DNA of 64,000 bases from Flavobacterium kayseriense (GCF_014305095.1 NZ_JACRUI010000005.1:62001-126000); one strand, 5' to 3'. Shown: positions 33,960 to 44,003, counted from the first letter of the stretch. The notes: generated by a model not told the origin, from the letters alone. Numbers and translations are program-made.

Positions 33960-35237
33960 ATGATAAAAATGAAATATGTTAAACTATTTTTTTTCTCTTT
34001 ACTACTTACACTTAATGCTCAAGCACAGCAACAAAATGACTTGATCATTAAAAACATCAACGTAATTGCGATGACAAATAGTGAAGTACTTAAAAATACA
34101 AGTGTATTATTTAGTAATGGTAAAATAAAAGCTATTGCAGATTTTAAAGAACTTCCTAAAAACAAAAAAACAATAATACTAAATGGAAAAGGGAAGTTTT
34201 TGATGCCGGGCTTAGCCGAAATGCATAGTCATTTACCTATTTCATCCAAAGTTGATACACTACTTATGGAGAATGTTGCAGCTGGTATAACTCGCTTACG
34301 CATCATGAATACAAATACGCCGCTAGTAGCTTTAAAGAACAGATTAGAAAGTAACTCATCGACAATATCTCCTAAGTTATATTACAGCCATAGTATTACT
34401 CGAGACATTGACTACAATGCTGCCCAATTTGATAGCTTAATGATTACAATAAAAAAAAACAATTTTGATTTTATAAAAGTATTAAGTGTAGCTAATGAGG
34501 TAGTGTTTGACAATTTAATGCAAGCTGCGAATAAGCACCAAGTGATCGTATGTGGTCATTTTCCAGTGGGAGTACACATAGAAAAAGTACTTACATCAGG
34601 TTACAAAAGCATTGAACATCTGGCAGGTTATGATAAAATCACAAATACTAGCGAATTAGGAAAAATCATAGAACTGACCAAAGAAAAAGAGGTTTACAAC
34701 TGTCCTACATTAGATTGGGATCTCATGTCTAAAAATTTGCAATATCCCAATGAATATAAAAATAGACTTGTCTATAACAATGCACCAAAACAATATGTAA
34801 ACCAATGGGAAACGAAATACAAAGCAGATCTACTTAAACAAGGTATTGCTACTGTACTATTAAACCAGCAAAAAAATCAACCTATTTTTGAGTATAAGCA
34901 AAAAATACTAAAACAACTAAGTGACAACAATTGTTTATTACTAATGGGAAGTGATCCTAGTACTTTTTTCCAAATGAATGGTTTTAACCTACATCAAGAA
35001 ATGTACAATTGGTCGCAAGCAGGAATAGATAACTTTAGCATATTAAAGGCAGCAACAATAACTCCTGCTCGATTTTTTAATGAGGAACAACTCTGGGGAA
35101 CAATTGAGGTTGGAAAAACAGCTGATGCTATTATGTTAGAAAAAAATCCGCTGGACGATATTAGAAATATCACGACTGTCGAAATGACAATCATAAATGG
35201 TAAAACCTATCTGAAGAAAAATTTAGTTAAAAAATGA
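33960..35237 (+). CDS. Exported amidohydrolase-family protein
   Basis: 425 aa. Signal peptide (KYVKLFFFSLLLTLNAQAQ); an ATG at 33969 is an equally good start. The amidohydrolase barrel has LMPGLAEMHSHLP (metal His pair), ICGHFPVG-type His in VCGHFPVGVHIE, IEHLAGYD and the catalytic Asp region LMGSDPSTFFQMNGFNLHQEM. The C-terminal GTIEVGKTADAIMLEKNPLDDI is the usual beta-sandwich end. Periplasmic metal-dependent hydrolase of the imidazolonepropionase/prolidase-like group; substrate unknown. Long gene-free region upstream. Confidence 0.85.
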   Translation: MIKMKYVKLFFFSLLLTLNAQAQQQNDLIIKNINVIAMTNSEVLKNTSVLFSNGKIKAIADFKELPKNKKTIILNGKGKFLMPGLAEMHSHLPISSKVDTLLMENVAAGITRLRIMNTNTPLVALKNRLESNSSTISPKLYYSHSITRDIDYNAAQFDSLMITIKKNNFDFIKVLSVANEVVFDNLMQAANKHQVIVCGHFPVGVHIEKVLTSGYKSIEHLAGYDKITNTSELGKIIELTKEKEVYNCPTLDWDLMSKNLQYPNEYKNRLVYNNAPKQYVNQWETKYKADLLKQGIATVLLNQQKNQPIFEYKQKILKQLSDNNCLLLMGSDPSTFFQMNGFNLHQEMYNWSQAGIDNFSILKAATITPARFFNEEQLWGTIEVGKTADAIMLEKNPLDDIRNITTVEMTIINGKTYLKKNLVKK

Positions 35238-35269
35238 AAGTAATATATCTAGTATACACTCTAGAACAA

Positions 35270-35770
35270 CTATACTAATTTTTTTTCTAAAACGTAATCC
35301 TCCATTAAATAGCCGTGATCAAGCGCTATATCTTCCTCTCTCACGATTACAAACCCTAATTTCTGATAGAATTGTAAGGCTGTATTAAAACGATTAACAT
35401 TTAGCGATAGGGCACCCATTTTATTGTTAATGGCTATAGTACCAATTCGATCAAAAACAAGTTTACCATACCCTTTCCCCTGGGTCTCAGGTAACATATA
35501 AACTTTATGTACTCGTGTCACCAACTGATTGAGATAGTTATGCTCATAGGCTGCAAATCCTATAGATTTTTCGTCCTTTTTGACTAATAAAAAGCGATGT
35601 CCTTTATCTATAACATTTTCCTTTAAACACTCCTCCGAATAAAAAGAAGCAAGCATATAAACTATTTGCTTTTCTGAAAGAATTGATCCATAGGTCGATG
35701 GCCAAATTTTATAAGCTAGATCTTTAATAATAGGTAGATCAGTTAACGCAGCCTCAATGATGATTATCAT
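35270..35770 (-). CDS. GNAT-family N-acetyltransferase
   Basis: 166 aa from ATG 35770 (MIIIIEAALTDLP); the in-frame upstream extension of 28 residues looks like translated leader. Acetyl-CoA binding motif A is VYMLPETQGKGYGKLVFDRIG (Q/RxxGxG/A), followed by LNVNRFNTALQFYQKLGFVIVREE. The acceptor substrate is unknown. It is convergent with the amidohydrolase gene. Confidence 0.85.
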   Translation of the reverse strand: MIIIIEAALTDLPIIKDLAYKIWPSTYGSILSEKQIVYMLASFYSEECLKENVIDKGHRFLLVKKDEKSIGFAAYEHNYLNQLVTRVHKVYMLPETQGKGYGKLVFDRIGTIAINNKMGALSLNVNRFNTALQFYQKLGFVIVREEDIALDHGYLMEDYVLEKKLV

Positions 35771-35893
35771 CAAATTAGATTTAAATTTTAAGTAATAAAC
35801 TTTCTTATTAAAAGGTAAAAAATTCGAGATTATGGCATGTAGATTGTTAATCAATCAGGTGAATAGTAAAAAAACTATGAGAAAAACCGTGAA

Positions 35894-37681
35894 CTAGCTT
35901 TTAGGCATAAAAATTGAAAAAGTAGTGCCTACATTTGGCTCTGATTCGGCTTTTATAAAACCATTGTGGTTGTCTATAATTCTTTTGCAAATAGCCAATC
36001 CTAAACCTGTTCCTGTATATTTAGGATCCGTTTCTAGACGCTGAAATAAAATGAAGATTTTATCTGCATATTCCTGCTTGAATCCTATACCATTGTCTTT
36101 AATTACTATTTTATGGTAGTCTTCGTCAAGAATCAACTTATCTCCAAAATAAACATTTTCAAAAATGTCCTCGGTAAAGATATTAATTTGAGGAACAACA
36201 TCATCTTTACTATATTTTAATGCATTTGATATAAGGTTAATGAAAAGTTGGTCTAATTGAAAAGAAATAGCCTTCATTCGTGGCATTGTCCCTAACTTGA
36301 TGGTTGCATTTCTATCTTCAATATCAGAAGATAACTCATCAATGGCACGATGAACCGTATCTCTCAAATCAACATCTACATAAACTTTATCTCCCTTTAT
36401 TGTTCTTGAATAATTAACCAAATCAATGAGTAATGTTTGCATCTTACTTGCAGACAATTTTATTTTTGAGAAATAAGTTTTGTTTTTGTCTGAAACAGCA
36501 TCAAACTCGCTACCCTCTATTCTAGAAATAAACATTTGGATTTTATGCAACGGTTCCTGCAAATCATGACTTACAATGTTATTAAAAGACTCTAGCTCAG
36601 CGTTTATACTTTTAAGCTCAATATTACTTTCTTCAAGCTCAAGTGTTCTTTCGTATTGGTCTGTCATATCATACACAACACCCGTTTTAATAATATCTCC
36701 ACTGCTGTTTTTAGCAAAAGTCCCAATGGACTTGATATATTTTATTTTTCCATCTGCCAAGACATAGCGGAACATGATATTTGTCGACTCCATTTTTTCA
36801 AACCAGCTATTATGTGCTTCTACAACATAATCAACATCATCTGGATGTATGTATTTTAATAAACTGCTAAGCTTGGGCTCAAAAGCATGTGGTTCTTCTC
36901 CTAAAAGTCGGTAAAAGTTATCTGAAAAAGAATAGACACCAGTTTTACCGTTTATTTTCCAATGTCCAAATCCAGCAATCTTTTCAGCATTATTAAAGGA
37001 TAGATTTAACAACCTAAACTCATCGTTTGACTTTTTAAGCTCAACAATATCTACATTCATCTTATTAAAAGACAAAAGTAGAATTAACAAAGAGAGAATA
37101 ACTAATAAAAAAGCACTCACTATGGAATCCTCAAGTTCAAATTGATGGTTTACATTATGAAACTTTATTTTATCTCCTTCCGCATTTATCGTCTTATAGA
37201 TAAATGTCTTCATGGATTGCGTAAAATTATTGCTCTCTTTTAATTTAGCGTGGAACCTTTCACGTTCAAAAACTTCACTTTTAGACAACAGTAAGGTCTC
37301 ATGATACAATTCAAAACGGCGATCAACCATCTTGTTTAATCTATCTAGGTCAGCTACCCTAGCTGGGTTATCAGAAACTAGTAACTTAATTTTTGAAATA
37401 TTGCGTTGCAGTTCCCCTTTTTCTAAAAACCTTTTAGAGAGATAGGATTCATCTTTAGTAATGATGTATCCTCTCAAATTATTTTCGTACATACTCAACA
37501 CAGAGAGTACTTTTTCAAGCTCCAGTTGCGTCTCGGTCGATGTTGCTATAAGACCTACCGATGCATCAAGAGCTTTCATTTGATTATAAAAAACAGAAGC
37601 AATATACCCTACTACTAAAATTGCAATAACTAAAGCAATCTTAAATATTTGAGTATTTTTATATAATTTAAGTAATTTCAT
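35894..37681 (-). CDS. Membrane sensor histidine kinase (CHASE3-like, PAS, HisKA, HATPase)
   Basis: 595 aa. TM1 near 15-33, a helical extracytoplasmic sensor of about 145 residues (CHASE3-like: ETQLELEKVLSVLSMYENNLRGYIITKDESYL), TM2 near 188-207, PAS (about 240-345, FGHWKINGKTGVYSFSDNFYRLLG), HisKA with His372 in FNNIVSHDLQEPLHKIQ, and HATPase_c (NLISNALKY; DNGIGF; GTGLGLAICKRI). The Q-E-P-L HisKA type is that of phytochrome-like kinases that act on single-domain receivers. The receiver gene lies upstream by 10 bases on the same strand, so the two are a likely pair. Confidence 0.92.
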   Translation of the reverse strand: MKLLKLYKNTQIFKIALVIAILVVGYIASVFYNQMKALDASVGLIATSTETQLELEKVLSVLSMYENNLRGYIITKDESYLSKRFLEKGELQRNISKIKLLVSDNPARVADLDRLNKMVDRRFELYHETLLLSKSEVFERERFHAKLKESNNFTQSMKTFIYKTINAEGDKIKFHNVNHQFELEDSIVSAFLLVILSLLILLLSFNKMNVDIVELKKSNDEFRLLNLSFNNAEKIAGFGHWKINGKTGVYSFSDNFYRLLGEEPHAFEPKLSSLLKYIHPDDVDYVVEAHNSWFEKMESTNIMFRYVLADGKIKYIKSIGTFAKNSSGDIIKTGVVYDMTDQYERTLELEESNIELKSINAELESFNNIVSHDLQEPLHKIQMFISRIEGSEFDAVSDKNKTYFSKIKLSASKMQTLLIDLVNYSRTIKGDKVYVDVDLRDTVHRAIDELSSDIEDRNATIKLGTMPRMKAISFQLDQLFINLISNALKYSKDDVVPQINIFTEDIFENVYFGDKLILDEDYHKIVIKDNGIGFKQEYADKIFILFQRLETDPKYTGTGLGLAICKRIIDNHNGFIKAESEPNVGTTFSIFMPKS

Positions 37682-37691
37682 TTACAGTTTT

Positions 37692-38144
37692 TTAAATACT
37701 AAAGAAAAAAGTTTCTTTATTTAAACCTGAGGAGTGAAATTGCCAATTAATATTTAAAACTTCTTTAATCACCTTTTTAAGCTTAGTAAAATCATTAGGT
37801 TTTTTGATGTAAATATTAGCACCTTCTATAAAGGTTTCCTCGATATCCTTCTCTGATGACGAAGTTGAATATATTGCAATAGAAACATCTCTAAATCTAT
37901 CGTTAGCTCTAATCATTTTTAAACATTCAAAGCCAGACATATATGGCATGTTTAAATCCAAAAACAAAATATGAGGTAGCGTAATTTCTGGATCGTTTAA
38001 ATAATCCATCAAATCTTTACCATCGTTAAATAAGGTTAACTTATTATTCATTTTTAGTTCCGTCATAGCTTCACTAAAAAAAGTGCGGTCATCTTCATCA
38101 TCATCCGCTATCAATATGTGCATCAAGTCCTTATTTGAAATCAT
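37692..38144 (-). CDS. Single-domain response regulator (Rcp1-like)
   Basis: 150 aa, receiver domain only: acidic pocket LIADDDEDDR, phospho-acceptor Asp in LFLDLNMPYMSG, switch Thr/Ser in IYSTSSSEKD and Lys in YIKKPNDF. A second Met (residue 8, MHILIADDD) is another possible start. The lack of an output domain and the adjacent HK with a Q-E-P-L His box fit the phytochrome-kinase/Rcp1 arrangement. How the signal leaves the receiver is unknown. Confidence 0.9.
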   Translation of the reverse strand: MISNKDLMHILIADDDEDDRTFFSEAMTELKMNNKLTLFNDGKDLMDYLNDPEITLPHILFLDLNMPYMSGFECLKMIRANDRFRDVSIAIYSTSSSEKDIEETFIEGANIYIKKPNDFTKLKKVIKEVLNINWQFHSSGLNKETFFFSI

Positions 38145-38200
38145 ATAAAGTATATTATTATTTTAAACTTCTTTTTCTTATGTTATTCTAGATAAACTAT

Positions 38201-38755
38201 TTAGCTAGATATACTTCTTCTTTTATCAACAATCCTTTTAAAAGCAGAGGGTGTTAAACCGGTCACTTTTTTAAACTGACTTGATAAATAGGCAACGCTA
38301 CTATAATTTAATTTATAAGAAACCTCCGTTAATGTTAACTGTTCCTCAATAATCAATTTTTTAGCTCTTTCTATTTTCTGAATAATGATAAAATTCTCAA
38401 TCGATGAATACGTGTGCTCGGTAAATATATTGGTGATATAGCCGTAACTAAAATTCAATTTATCTGATAAATACTGAGATATGGTTACCGAAGGCAATTT
38501 CTCGTTTTCATAAATCATCTGAACAATCGTATCCTTAATTCTCTGTATTAATTGGCTCTTTTCATTGTCAACAATAAAAATAGAGTATCTATTTAAAGAC
38601 TGCTGCAATTCTGCCATTACTTCTGGTGGTACTACTCCACTAATTTCTATTTCACCAAGATCTAATAATTGGTATTTAATATCCAATCTTTCTAATTGTT
38701 CCTGTAAAATCACCCTACAAGCAACAATCCCATCATATTTAATATAGAGTTTCAT
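38201..38755 (-). CDS. AraC-family transcriptional regulator
   Basis: 184 aa. The C-terminal 100 residues are two HTH motifs of the AraC type (VTISQYLSDKLNFSYGYITNIFTEHTYSSIENFIIIQKIERAKKLIIEEQLTLTEVSYKLNYSSVAYLSSQFKKVTGLTPSAFK). The N-terminal 80 residues do not look like a sugar-binding cupin (IKYDGIVACRVILQEQLERLDIKYQLLDLGEIEI). I recall similar short AraC proteins in Bacteroidetes. It lies 56 bases upstream of the receiver gene on the same strand, so it may belong with the kinase/receiver group. Confidence 0.88.
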   Translation of the reverse strand: MKLYIKYDGIVACRVILQEQLERLDIKYQLLDLGEIEISGVVPPEVMAELQQSLNRYSIFIVDNEKSQLIQRIKDTIVQMIYENEKLPSVTISQYLSDKLNFSYGYITNIFTEHTYSSIENFIIIQKIERAKKLIIEEQLTLTEVSYKLNYSSVAYLSSQFKKVTGLTPSAFKRIVDKRRSISS

Positions 38756-38934
38756 TCACAAAAATTTACAATTGTTTAATTTTTAACGGCATAAATATAA
38801 TTTAATTTTCACAACTATTACAATAAATTCAAGTGCTAAGGGTAATATTCTATCATTGTCACTACTTAAACAGTACATAACGTTGATGTTAAACTATTAA
38901 CAAAATTGATCACTATTTTTAAAATCTAACGCAG

Positions 38935-39528
38935 TTAGCCGTGAATTGTATCGCTTTTACCATAATTTTCAATTATTGATGCTTCAAATTCTATCCACTC
39001 TCTCCAGCGTTTTTCGACATCAATTCCTACCCCGTATTTTCTGGCATAAGTGATAAATGTGGTATAATGACCCGCTTCACTCTCCATCAATTCTCGGTAA
39101 AAAACAGATAATTCTTCGTCCTGAATGTTTTCAGACAATACCTTAAAACGCTCACAACTTCTAGCCTCAACCATAGCCGAGAACAATAATCGTTCCACAA
39201 GACTAGATACACGGCTTCCGTTCGAACTTTTCTTCATATATAAATACAATTCATTGACATAATGATCCTTACGTTCTCGACCTAATTTTAGCCCTCGCTT
39301 GATAATAATATTGTGTACTTGCTCAAAATGGTCAATTTCTTCTTTGGCTAAAGCCAATAAGTCTTTGACTAAATCTTGATGCTCCGAATTGTTAGTTATA
39401 ATAGTAATGGCGTTGGTAGCGGCTTTTTGTTCGCACCACGCATGGTCAGTTAGGATCTCTTCAATGTTTTTCTCTACAATATTTACCCATCTAGGATCTG
39501 TAGGAAGTTGTAGTCTGAGTACGCCCAT
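38935..39528 (-). CDS. miaE: tRNA-(ms2io6A)-hydroxylase
   Basis: 197 aa. Ferritin-like di-iron protein: Glu/His ligands in EEIDHFEQVH, EARSCERF and ESEAGHYTTF, and an N-terminal signature WCEQKAATNA. These fit MiaE, which hydroxylates the isopentenyl group of ms2i6A37 in tRNAs using O2. Substrate depends on miaA/miaB, which are not in the window. Confidence 0.88.
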   Translation of the reverse strand: MGVLRLQLPTDPRWVNIVEKNIEEILTDHAWCEQKAATNAITIITNNSEHQDLVKDLLALAKEEIDHFEQVHNIIIKRGLKLGRERKDHYVNELYLYMKKSSNGSRVSSLVERLLFSAMVEARSCERFKVLSENIQDEELSVFYRELMESEAGHYTTFITYARKYGVGIDVEKRWREWIEFEASIIENYGKSDTIHG

Positions 39529-39667
39529 TTATTTAGTTCTTAAAGTTAAAAGTCAAAAGTTATAGCATTCAAAAAAACATAAAAAATCGAAGACCAAAAT
39601 AAAAATAGAGATTTAAATCTCAATTTTACACTTTCGACCTTCGACCTTTAAACTTTATGACTACTTA
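39529..39667. other. Intergenic region with imperfect inverted AAAGT repeats
   Basis: AAAGTTAAAAGTCAAAAGT near 39540 is imperfectly mirrored near 39630-39660, with a palindrome GAGATTTAAATCTC at 39608-39621. May form a weak hairpin between glyA and miaE; no T-run follows. Confidence 0.3.
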
Positions 39668-40942
39668 TTAGAAAACGAAAATTGCTCTTTCGCTCATCAT
39701 ATCATTCACTTCATTTGCTACTGCTTCGATAACTGCTTCGTCTGTATGACTAACTAATACTCTATCTATTAAAGCAACGATTGTTTCCATATCCTCTTCC
39801 ACTAAACCACGAGTGGTTATAGCAGCTGTTCCTACACGAATACCTGAAGTTACAAATGGTGATTTATCATCAAATGGAACCATATTCTTATTAACGGTGA
39901 TCTCTGCTTTTACCAGAGCGTTTTCAGCTTCTTTTCCGGAGATTCCTTTGTTTCTTAGATCAATTAACATCATGTGATTGTCTGTTCCTCCAGAAATAAT
40001 ATCATACCCTCTTTTTACAAATGCAGCAGCCATTGCAGTAGCATTTTTTTGTACTTGTAAAGCGTAGGTAAAAAACTCATCTTGCAATGCCTCACCAAAA
40101 GCAACAGCTTTAGCAGCAATAATATGCATCAAAGGTCCACCTTGATTTCCTGGAAATACAGCAAGATCAAGTAATGCAGACATCATTCTGATTTCTCCTT
40201 TTGGATTGGTTAATCCCATTGGATTTTCAAAATCTTTACCCATCATAATCAAACCTCCTCTAGGACCACGCAACGTTTTATGTGTTGTTGTCGTTACAAT
40301 ATGGCAATGTGGCAAAGGATCGTTTAATAAACCTTTAGCAATTAATCCTGAAGGGTGAGAAATATCAGCAAGTAATAAAGCACCTACACTATCAGCAATA
40401 ACTCTAAAACGCTCAAAGTCCATATCACGAGAATAAGCAGATGCTCCAGCAATAATCATTTTTGGCTGCTCTTTAGTTGCGATTTCTTGAATTTTATCGT
40501 AATCCAATAGACCGGTTTCTCTCTCAACACCATAAAATACTGGATTGTAAATACGTCCCGAAAAATTTACTGGCGAACCATGAGTTAGGTGACCTCCATG
40601 AGATAAATCAAAACCTAAAATTTTATCACCTGGTTTCAAACAAGCGTGAAAAACAGAAGCATTTGCTTGTGAACCAGAGTGTGGCTGCACATTTGCATAA
40701 GCTGCGCCAAACAATTCCTTAGCTCTATCAATAGCAATTTGTTCTACTATATCAACAACTTCACAACCACCATAGTATCTTTTACCAGGATATCCCTCAG
40801 CATATTTATTTGTTAGCACTGAACCAGCTGCTTCTAAAACTTCATCACTTACAAAGTTCTCAGAGGCAATAAGTTCTAATCCGTGTATTTGTCTATCTTG
40901 TTCGTCTAGAATAAGGTCAAAAATTTGTTCGTCGCGTTGCAT
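39668..40942 (-). CDS. glyA: Serine hydroxymethyltransferase
   Basis: 424 aa from ATG 40942 ([11 protein letters not shown]); the 12-residue upstream extension overlaps the promoter. PLP Lys lies in [15 protein letters not shown]. Other signatures are [29 protein letters not shown] and GTAAITTRG. Reaction: serine + THF to glycine + 5,10-methylene-THF (one-carbon metabolism, cytoplasm). Normal length. Confidence 0.97.
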   Translation of the reverse strand: MQRDEQIFDLILDEQDRQIHGLELIASENFVSDEVLEAAGSVLTNKYAEGYPGKRYYGGCEVVDIVEQIAIDRAKELFGAAYANVQPHSGSQANASVFHACLKPGDKILGFDLSHGGHLTHGSPVNFSGRIYNPVFYGVERETGLLDYDKIQEIATKEQPKMIIAGASAYSRDMDFERFRVIADSVGALLLADISHPSGLIAKGLLNDPLPHCHIVTTTTHKTLRGPRGGLIMMGKDFENPMGLTNPKGEIRMMSALLDLAVFPGNQGGPLMHIIAAKAVAFGEALQDEFFTYALQVQKNATAMAAAFVKRGYDIISGGTDNHMMLIDLRNKGISGKEAENALVKAEITVNKNMVPFDDKSPFVTSGIRVGTAAITTRGLVEEDMETIVALIDRVLVSHTDEAVIEAVANEVNDMMSERAIFVF

Positions 40943-40967
40943 TTTCTTGATTTTAGTTAATTTGTAG

Positions 40968-40975
40968 CAAAAATA
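40968..40975 (-). promoter_or_regulatory. -7 box of glyA
   Basis: Minus-strand TATTTTTG, 25 bases before the glyA ATG. Confidence 0.5.
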
Positions 40976-41049
40976 CAAAAAAACGTTTGTGAAACTGTTA
41001 GATTATGATATATTTGACTTATAATTTTCAACAAAACAATTAACAATAT

Positions 41050-42342
41050 ATGCCAATATCAGCCAACGATACAAAACGAAAATCATGGTTAGAAGTCGCT
41101 CCGCAAAGTGATTTCCCCATTCAGAACATTCCCTTTGGTGTCTTCTTAACTAAGGAAAACGTAGTTACTGTAGGAACGAGAATCGGCGACTCAGCAATAG
41201 ATTTGGGCGCATTACAGCAACTAAATTATTTTGAAGGTATCGAATTAACTGATGATATGTTCATGCAAGACACTTTGAATGATTTTATCTCTGACGGAAA
41301 GAAAACTTGGCGACTAGTTCGTAATCGTATCGCTGAGATCTTTGACGAAAACAACGCTAAACTTAGAGACAACGCTAAAGATAGAGATATTGTCATTTTT
41401 AAAATGGAAGAAGTAGAAATGCAATTACCTGTTTTAATAGGTGATTATACTGATTTCTATTCGAGCAAAGAACATGCAACTAATGTAGGTAAAATGTTTA
41501 GGGATCCTGAAAATGCCCTATTACCTAACTGGTTGCATATACCAGTAGGGTACCACGGTCGCAGCTCTACTATAGTACCATCTGGGATTCCAGTTCACCG
41601 TCCTATGGGACAAACCTTACCTAACGGCGAGACTAGTCCCGTTTTTGGCTCTTCTCGTTTAATTGATTTTGAACTTGAAACAGCATTCATTACTACCGAC
41701 GCCAACATAATGGGCGAAACTATCCCTATCAATGAAGCCGAGGATTACATCTTTGGAATGGTTTTATTAAATGACTGGAGCGCACGCGATATTCAAAAAT
41801 GGGAATATGTACCGTTAGGTCCATTCCTTGCTAAAAATTTCGCCTCTTCAATTTCTCCTTGGATTGTAACTATGGATGCACTAGAACCGTTTAGAGTTTC
41901 TAGTCCAAAACAAGACCCGAGTCCACTTCCTTATTTACAACAAAAAGGAAAACACTCTTTCGATATTCACCTTGAAGTTGCCATACAACCTGAAAACGCT
42001 ACACCTACAGTAATAAGCAAATCAAATTTCAAACACATGTATTGGACCATGAGCCAACAGCTAACGCACCACACTTCAAACGGATGTCGCGTCAACTCAG
42101 GTGACATGATGGGGTCAGGAACTATTTCTGGACCTACGCCAGGTAGTTTTGGTTCTATGCTAGAATTAACTTGGGGTGGTAAAAATCCGATCCAATTGAA
42201 TGACGGATCAGAACGTAAGTTTATCAACGATAACGATACCGTGATTATGAAAGGTTTTTGTGAAAACAGCCAAGTTCGTATTGGTTTTGGAGAAGTATCT
42301 AGTAAGCTACTCCCTCCTTTTGTTAGAAACAAAGTACATTAA
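41050..42342 (+). CDS. fahA: Fumarylacetoacetase
   Basis: 430 aa. N-terminal SH3-like domain then the FAH catalytic domain: DFYSSKEHATNVG (His/Ca region), PVGYHGRSSTIVPSG, FELETAFI, NDWSARDIQKWEY, MGSGTISG. Reaction: fumarylacetoacetate to fumarate + acetoacetate, last step of tyrosine degradation. Other tyrosine-catabolism genes are not in the window. It is divergent from glyA. Confidence 0.95.
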   Translation: MPISANDTKRKSWLEVAPQSDFPIQNIPFGVFLTKENVVTVGTRIGDSAIDLGALQQLNYFEGIELTDDMFMQDTLNDFISDGKKTWRLVRNRIAEIFDENNAKLRDNAKDRDIVIFKMEEVEMQLPVLIGDYTDFYSSKEHATNVGKMFRDPENALLPNWLHIPVGYHGRSSTIVPSGIPVHRPMGQTLPNGETSPVFGSSRLIDFELETAFITTDANIMGETIPINEAEDYIFGMVLLNDWSARDIQKWEYVPLGPFLAKNFASSISPWIVTMDALEPFRVSSPKQDPSPLPYLQQKGKHSFDIHLEVAIQPENATPTVISKSNFKHMYWTMSQQLTHHTSNGCRVNSGDMMGSGTISGPTPGSFGSMLELTWGGKNPIQLNDGSERKFINDNDTVIMKGFCENSQVRIGFGEVSSKLLPPFVRNKVH

Positions 42343-42348
42343 AAATAA

Positions 42349-42381
42349 AAAAGGCCCATTTCAATCGAAATGGGCCTTTTG
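42349..42381. terminator. Bidirectional terminator fahA / transaldolase gene
   Basis: AAAAGGCCCATTTC/GAAATGGGCCTTTT stem with a short loop, between convergent genes. Confidence 0.87.
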
Positions 42382-42398
42382 CTTATTATAAAAAATAA

Positions 42399-43055
42399 TT
42401 ACTTATTTCCTTTTTCAAAATCAGCTACAAACTGCGCTAAACCAATATCAGTTAACGGGTGTTTCAATAAACCATAAATGGCAGATAAAGGTCCTGTCAT
42501 TACATCAGCTCCTATTTTTGCACAGTTTACAATATGCATAGTATGACGCACTGATGCTGCAAGAATTTGAGTTTCATAACCATAGTTATCATAGATTTCT
42601 CTAATCTCCTCGATCAAGGCTAAACCATCTGTAGAGATATCATCTAAACGACCAATAAATGGAGACACATAAGTAGCACCAGCCTTTGCAGCAAGTAATG
42701 CCTGTCCTGCAGAAAATACTAAAGTTACATTCGTCTTAATTCCTCTGTCTGAGAAATATTTAGCAGCCATCACGCCTTCTTTAGTCATTGGTAATTTTAC
42801 AACAATTTGCTCATGCAAATCAGCCAATTCCTCACCTTCTTTGATCATACCATCATAATCAAGCGCATTTACTTCGGCACTTACATCTCCTTCAACTAGA
42901 TTGCATATATCTACGTAATGCTTCAATATATTGTTTTTACCAGTGATTCCCTCTTTGGCCATTAATGACGGATTAGTAGTTACCCCGTCTAAAACTCCTA
43001 ATGCTTGCGCTTCCTTAATCTGAGCTAAATTAGCTGTGTCAATAAAAAACTTCAT
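42399..43055 (-). CDS. Transaldolase-type protein (fructose-6-phosphate aldolase family)
   Basis: 218 aa from ATG 43055 ([16 protein letters not shown]), the standard start of the small TalC/Fsa family; longer in-frame upstream coding runs through the folded element and is not credible. The Schiff-base Lys is in [10 protein letters not shown] and the phosphate loop region in [11 protein letters not shown]. Family members transfer dihydroxyacetone units (transaldolase) or split fructose-6-phosphate (FSA); the two cannot be separated here with certainty. Transaldolase is more usual in Bacteroidetes. Confidence 0.9.
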   Translation of the reverse strand: MKFFIDTANLAQIKEAQALGVLDGVTTNPSLMAKEGITGKNNILKHYVDICNLVEGDVSAEVNALDYDGMIKEGEELADLHEQIVVKLPMTKEGVMAAKYFSDRGIKTNVTLVFSAGQALLAAKAGATYVSPFIGRLDDISTDGLALIEEIREIYDNYGYETQILAASVRHTMHIVNCAKIGADVMTGPLSAIYGLLKHPLTDIGLAQFVADFEKGNK

Positions 43056-43091
43056 AATACTATTTTTGTTTAATTGTGTGTTTGTCTTTGG

Positions 43092-43175
43092 GCGTGTCCT
43101 TTCAGGCCGGGCTTTTCGTTTCAATCTTTTATACGCCGCAGCGCATAAAAGGATTTCCACTGCAATCCCTCACGC
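43092..43175 (-). ncRNA. Folded intergenic element before the transaldolase gene (copy 2)
   Basis: On the minus strand: closing stem GCGTG/CACGC, hairpin GGATTGCAGTGGAAATCC, an AT-flanked stem ATGCGCTGC...GCGTAT region, then AAGATTGAAACGAAAAGCCCGGCC. Order and key bases agree with the copy at 12192-12292 (GGATnGCAG, ATCCT, AGAT, CGAAnAGCC). It lies between the SDR stop and the transaldolase start. Confidence 0.6.
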
Positions 43176-43190
43176 AAAATCGCGGTAAAA

Positions 43191-44003
43191 TTACAACTTA
43201 TAATGCTTCATCAAGATTTTTTCATACACTTTATCTGGTAGAATCCTTTTTAAAACAATTGACAACTTTTGCATAAAAGCTCCAACTCTGTAGTGTATTT
43301 TTGGATCTTTAGTATTGATAATCTCGTAAACTGCCTCTGCCATATCATTAGGATTGCTTCCACTATCTACATGAGCATCCATTGTACGTAGCGATTCGCC
43401 ATAGGTTTTCTCGTAAGGAGAATCTTTTATAACAGGTGCATGGTAACGACTAGAAGCAATATTAGTAGCAAAATCTCCAGGAGCAATATTAGTTATCTGA
43501 ACACCAAAGGACTTTACCTCCATGCGCAAGGACTCAGTTATCAGTTCTAGCGCACCTTTTGAGGCTGAGTACAAAGAGCGATACGGCAGTCCCATGTAAC
43601 CCGCAATTGAAGTGATATTTATAATTAAACCCTCCTGTTGCTGGCGCATTTGCGGGAGTACGGCTTTCATGACTCCAATAGGTCCAAAAAAATTAGTGTC
43701 AAAATGATTTTTCATTTCAATCGTGGGAATCTCTTCCAATGGCCCCGTTATTCCAACCCCTGCATTATTAACAACTACATCTAAGCGACCAGACAAAGCA
43801 ATCACTTGTGCAATAGCATGTTCGATAGAAATAGTGTCCCTAACATCTAGAGCTACTAGAGGAAAAACCGAATTTAATATACGTTCCGGATTTCTACTCG
43901 TACCATATACGACAAATCCTTTATGATGTAGATATTCGCCAATTGATTTTCCGATACCCGAAGAACCACCAGTGATCAAAATTACTTTCTTATTAGAACT
44001 CAT
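43191..44003 (-). CDS. Short-chain dehydrogenase/reductase
   Basis: 270 aa classical SDR: cofactor motif ILITGGSSGIGKSIG, NNAGVGITGPL, and the catalytic Ser-Tyr-Lys (ITSIAGYMGLPYRSLYSASKGALE). Arg in GTSRNPER hints at NADPH preference. The C-terminal part (HYRVGAFMQKLSIVLKRILPDKVYEKILMKHY) resembles lipid- or sterol-directed SDRs, but the substrate is unknown. It lies upstream of the transaldolase gene, separated by the folded element. Confidence 0.9.
   Translation of the reverse strand: MSSNKKVILITGGSSGIGKSIGEYLHHKGFVVYGTSRNPERILNSVFPLVALDVRDTISIEHAIAQVIALSGRLDVVVNNAGVGITGPLEEIPTIEMKNHFDTNFFGPIGVMKAVLPQMRQQQEGLIINITSIAGYMGLPYRSLYSASKGALELITESLRMEVKSFGVQITNIAPGDFATNIASSRYHAPVIKDSPYEKTYGESLRTMDAHVDSGSNPNDMAEAVYEIINTKDPKIHYRVGAFMQKLSIVLKRILPDKVYEKILMKHYKL

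Noticed and set aside
39540..39660. Terminator between glyA and miaE
   Set aside because: The mirrored AAAGT tracts pair poorly and no T-run follows the GAGATTTAAATCTC palindrome.
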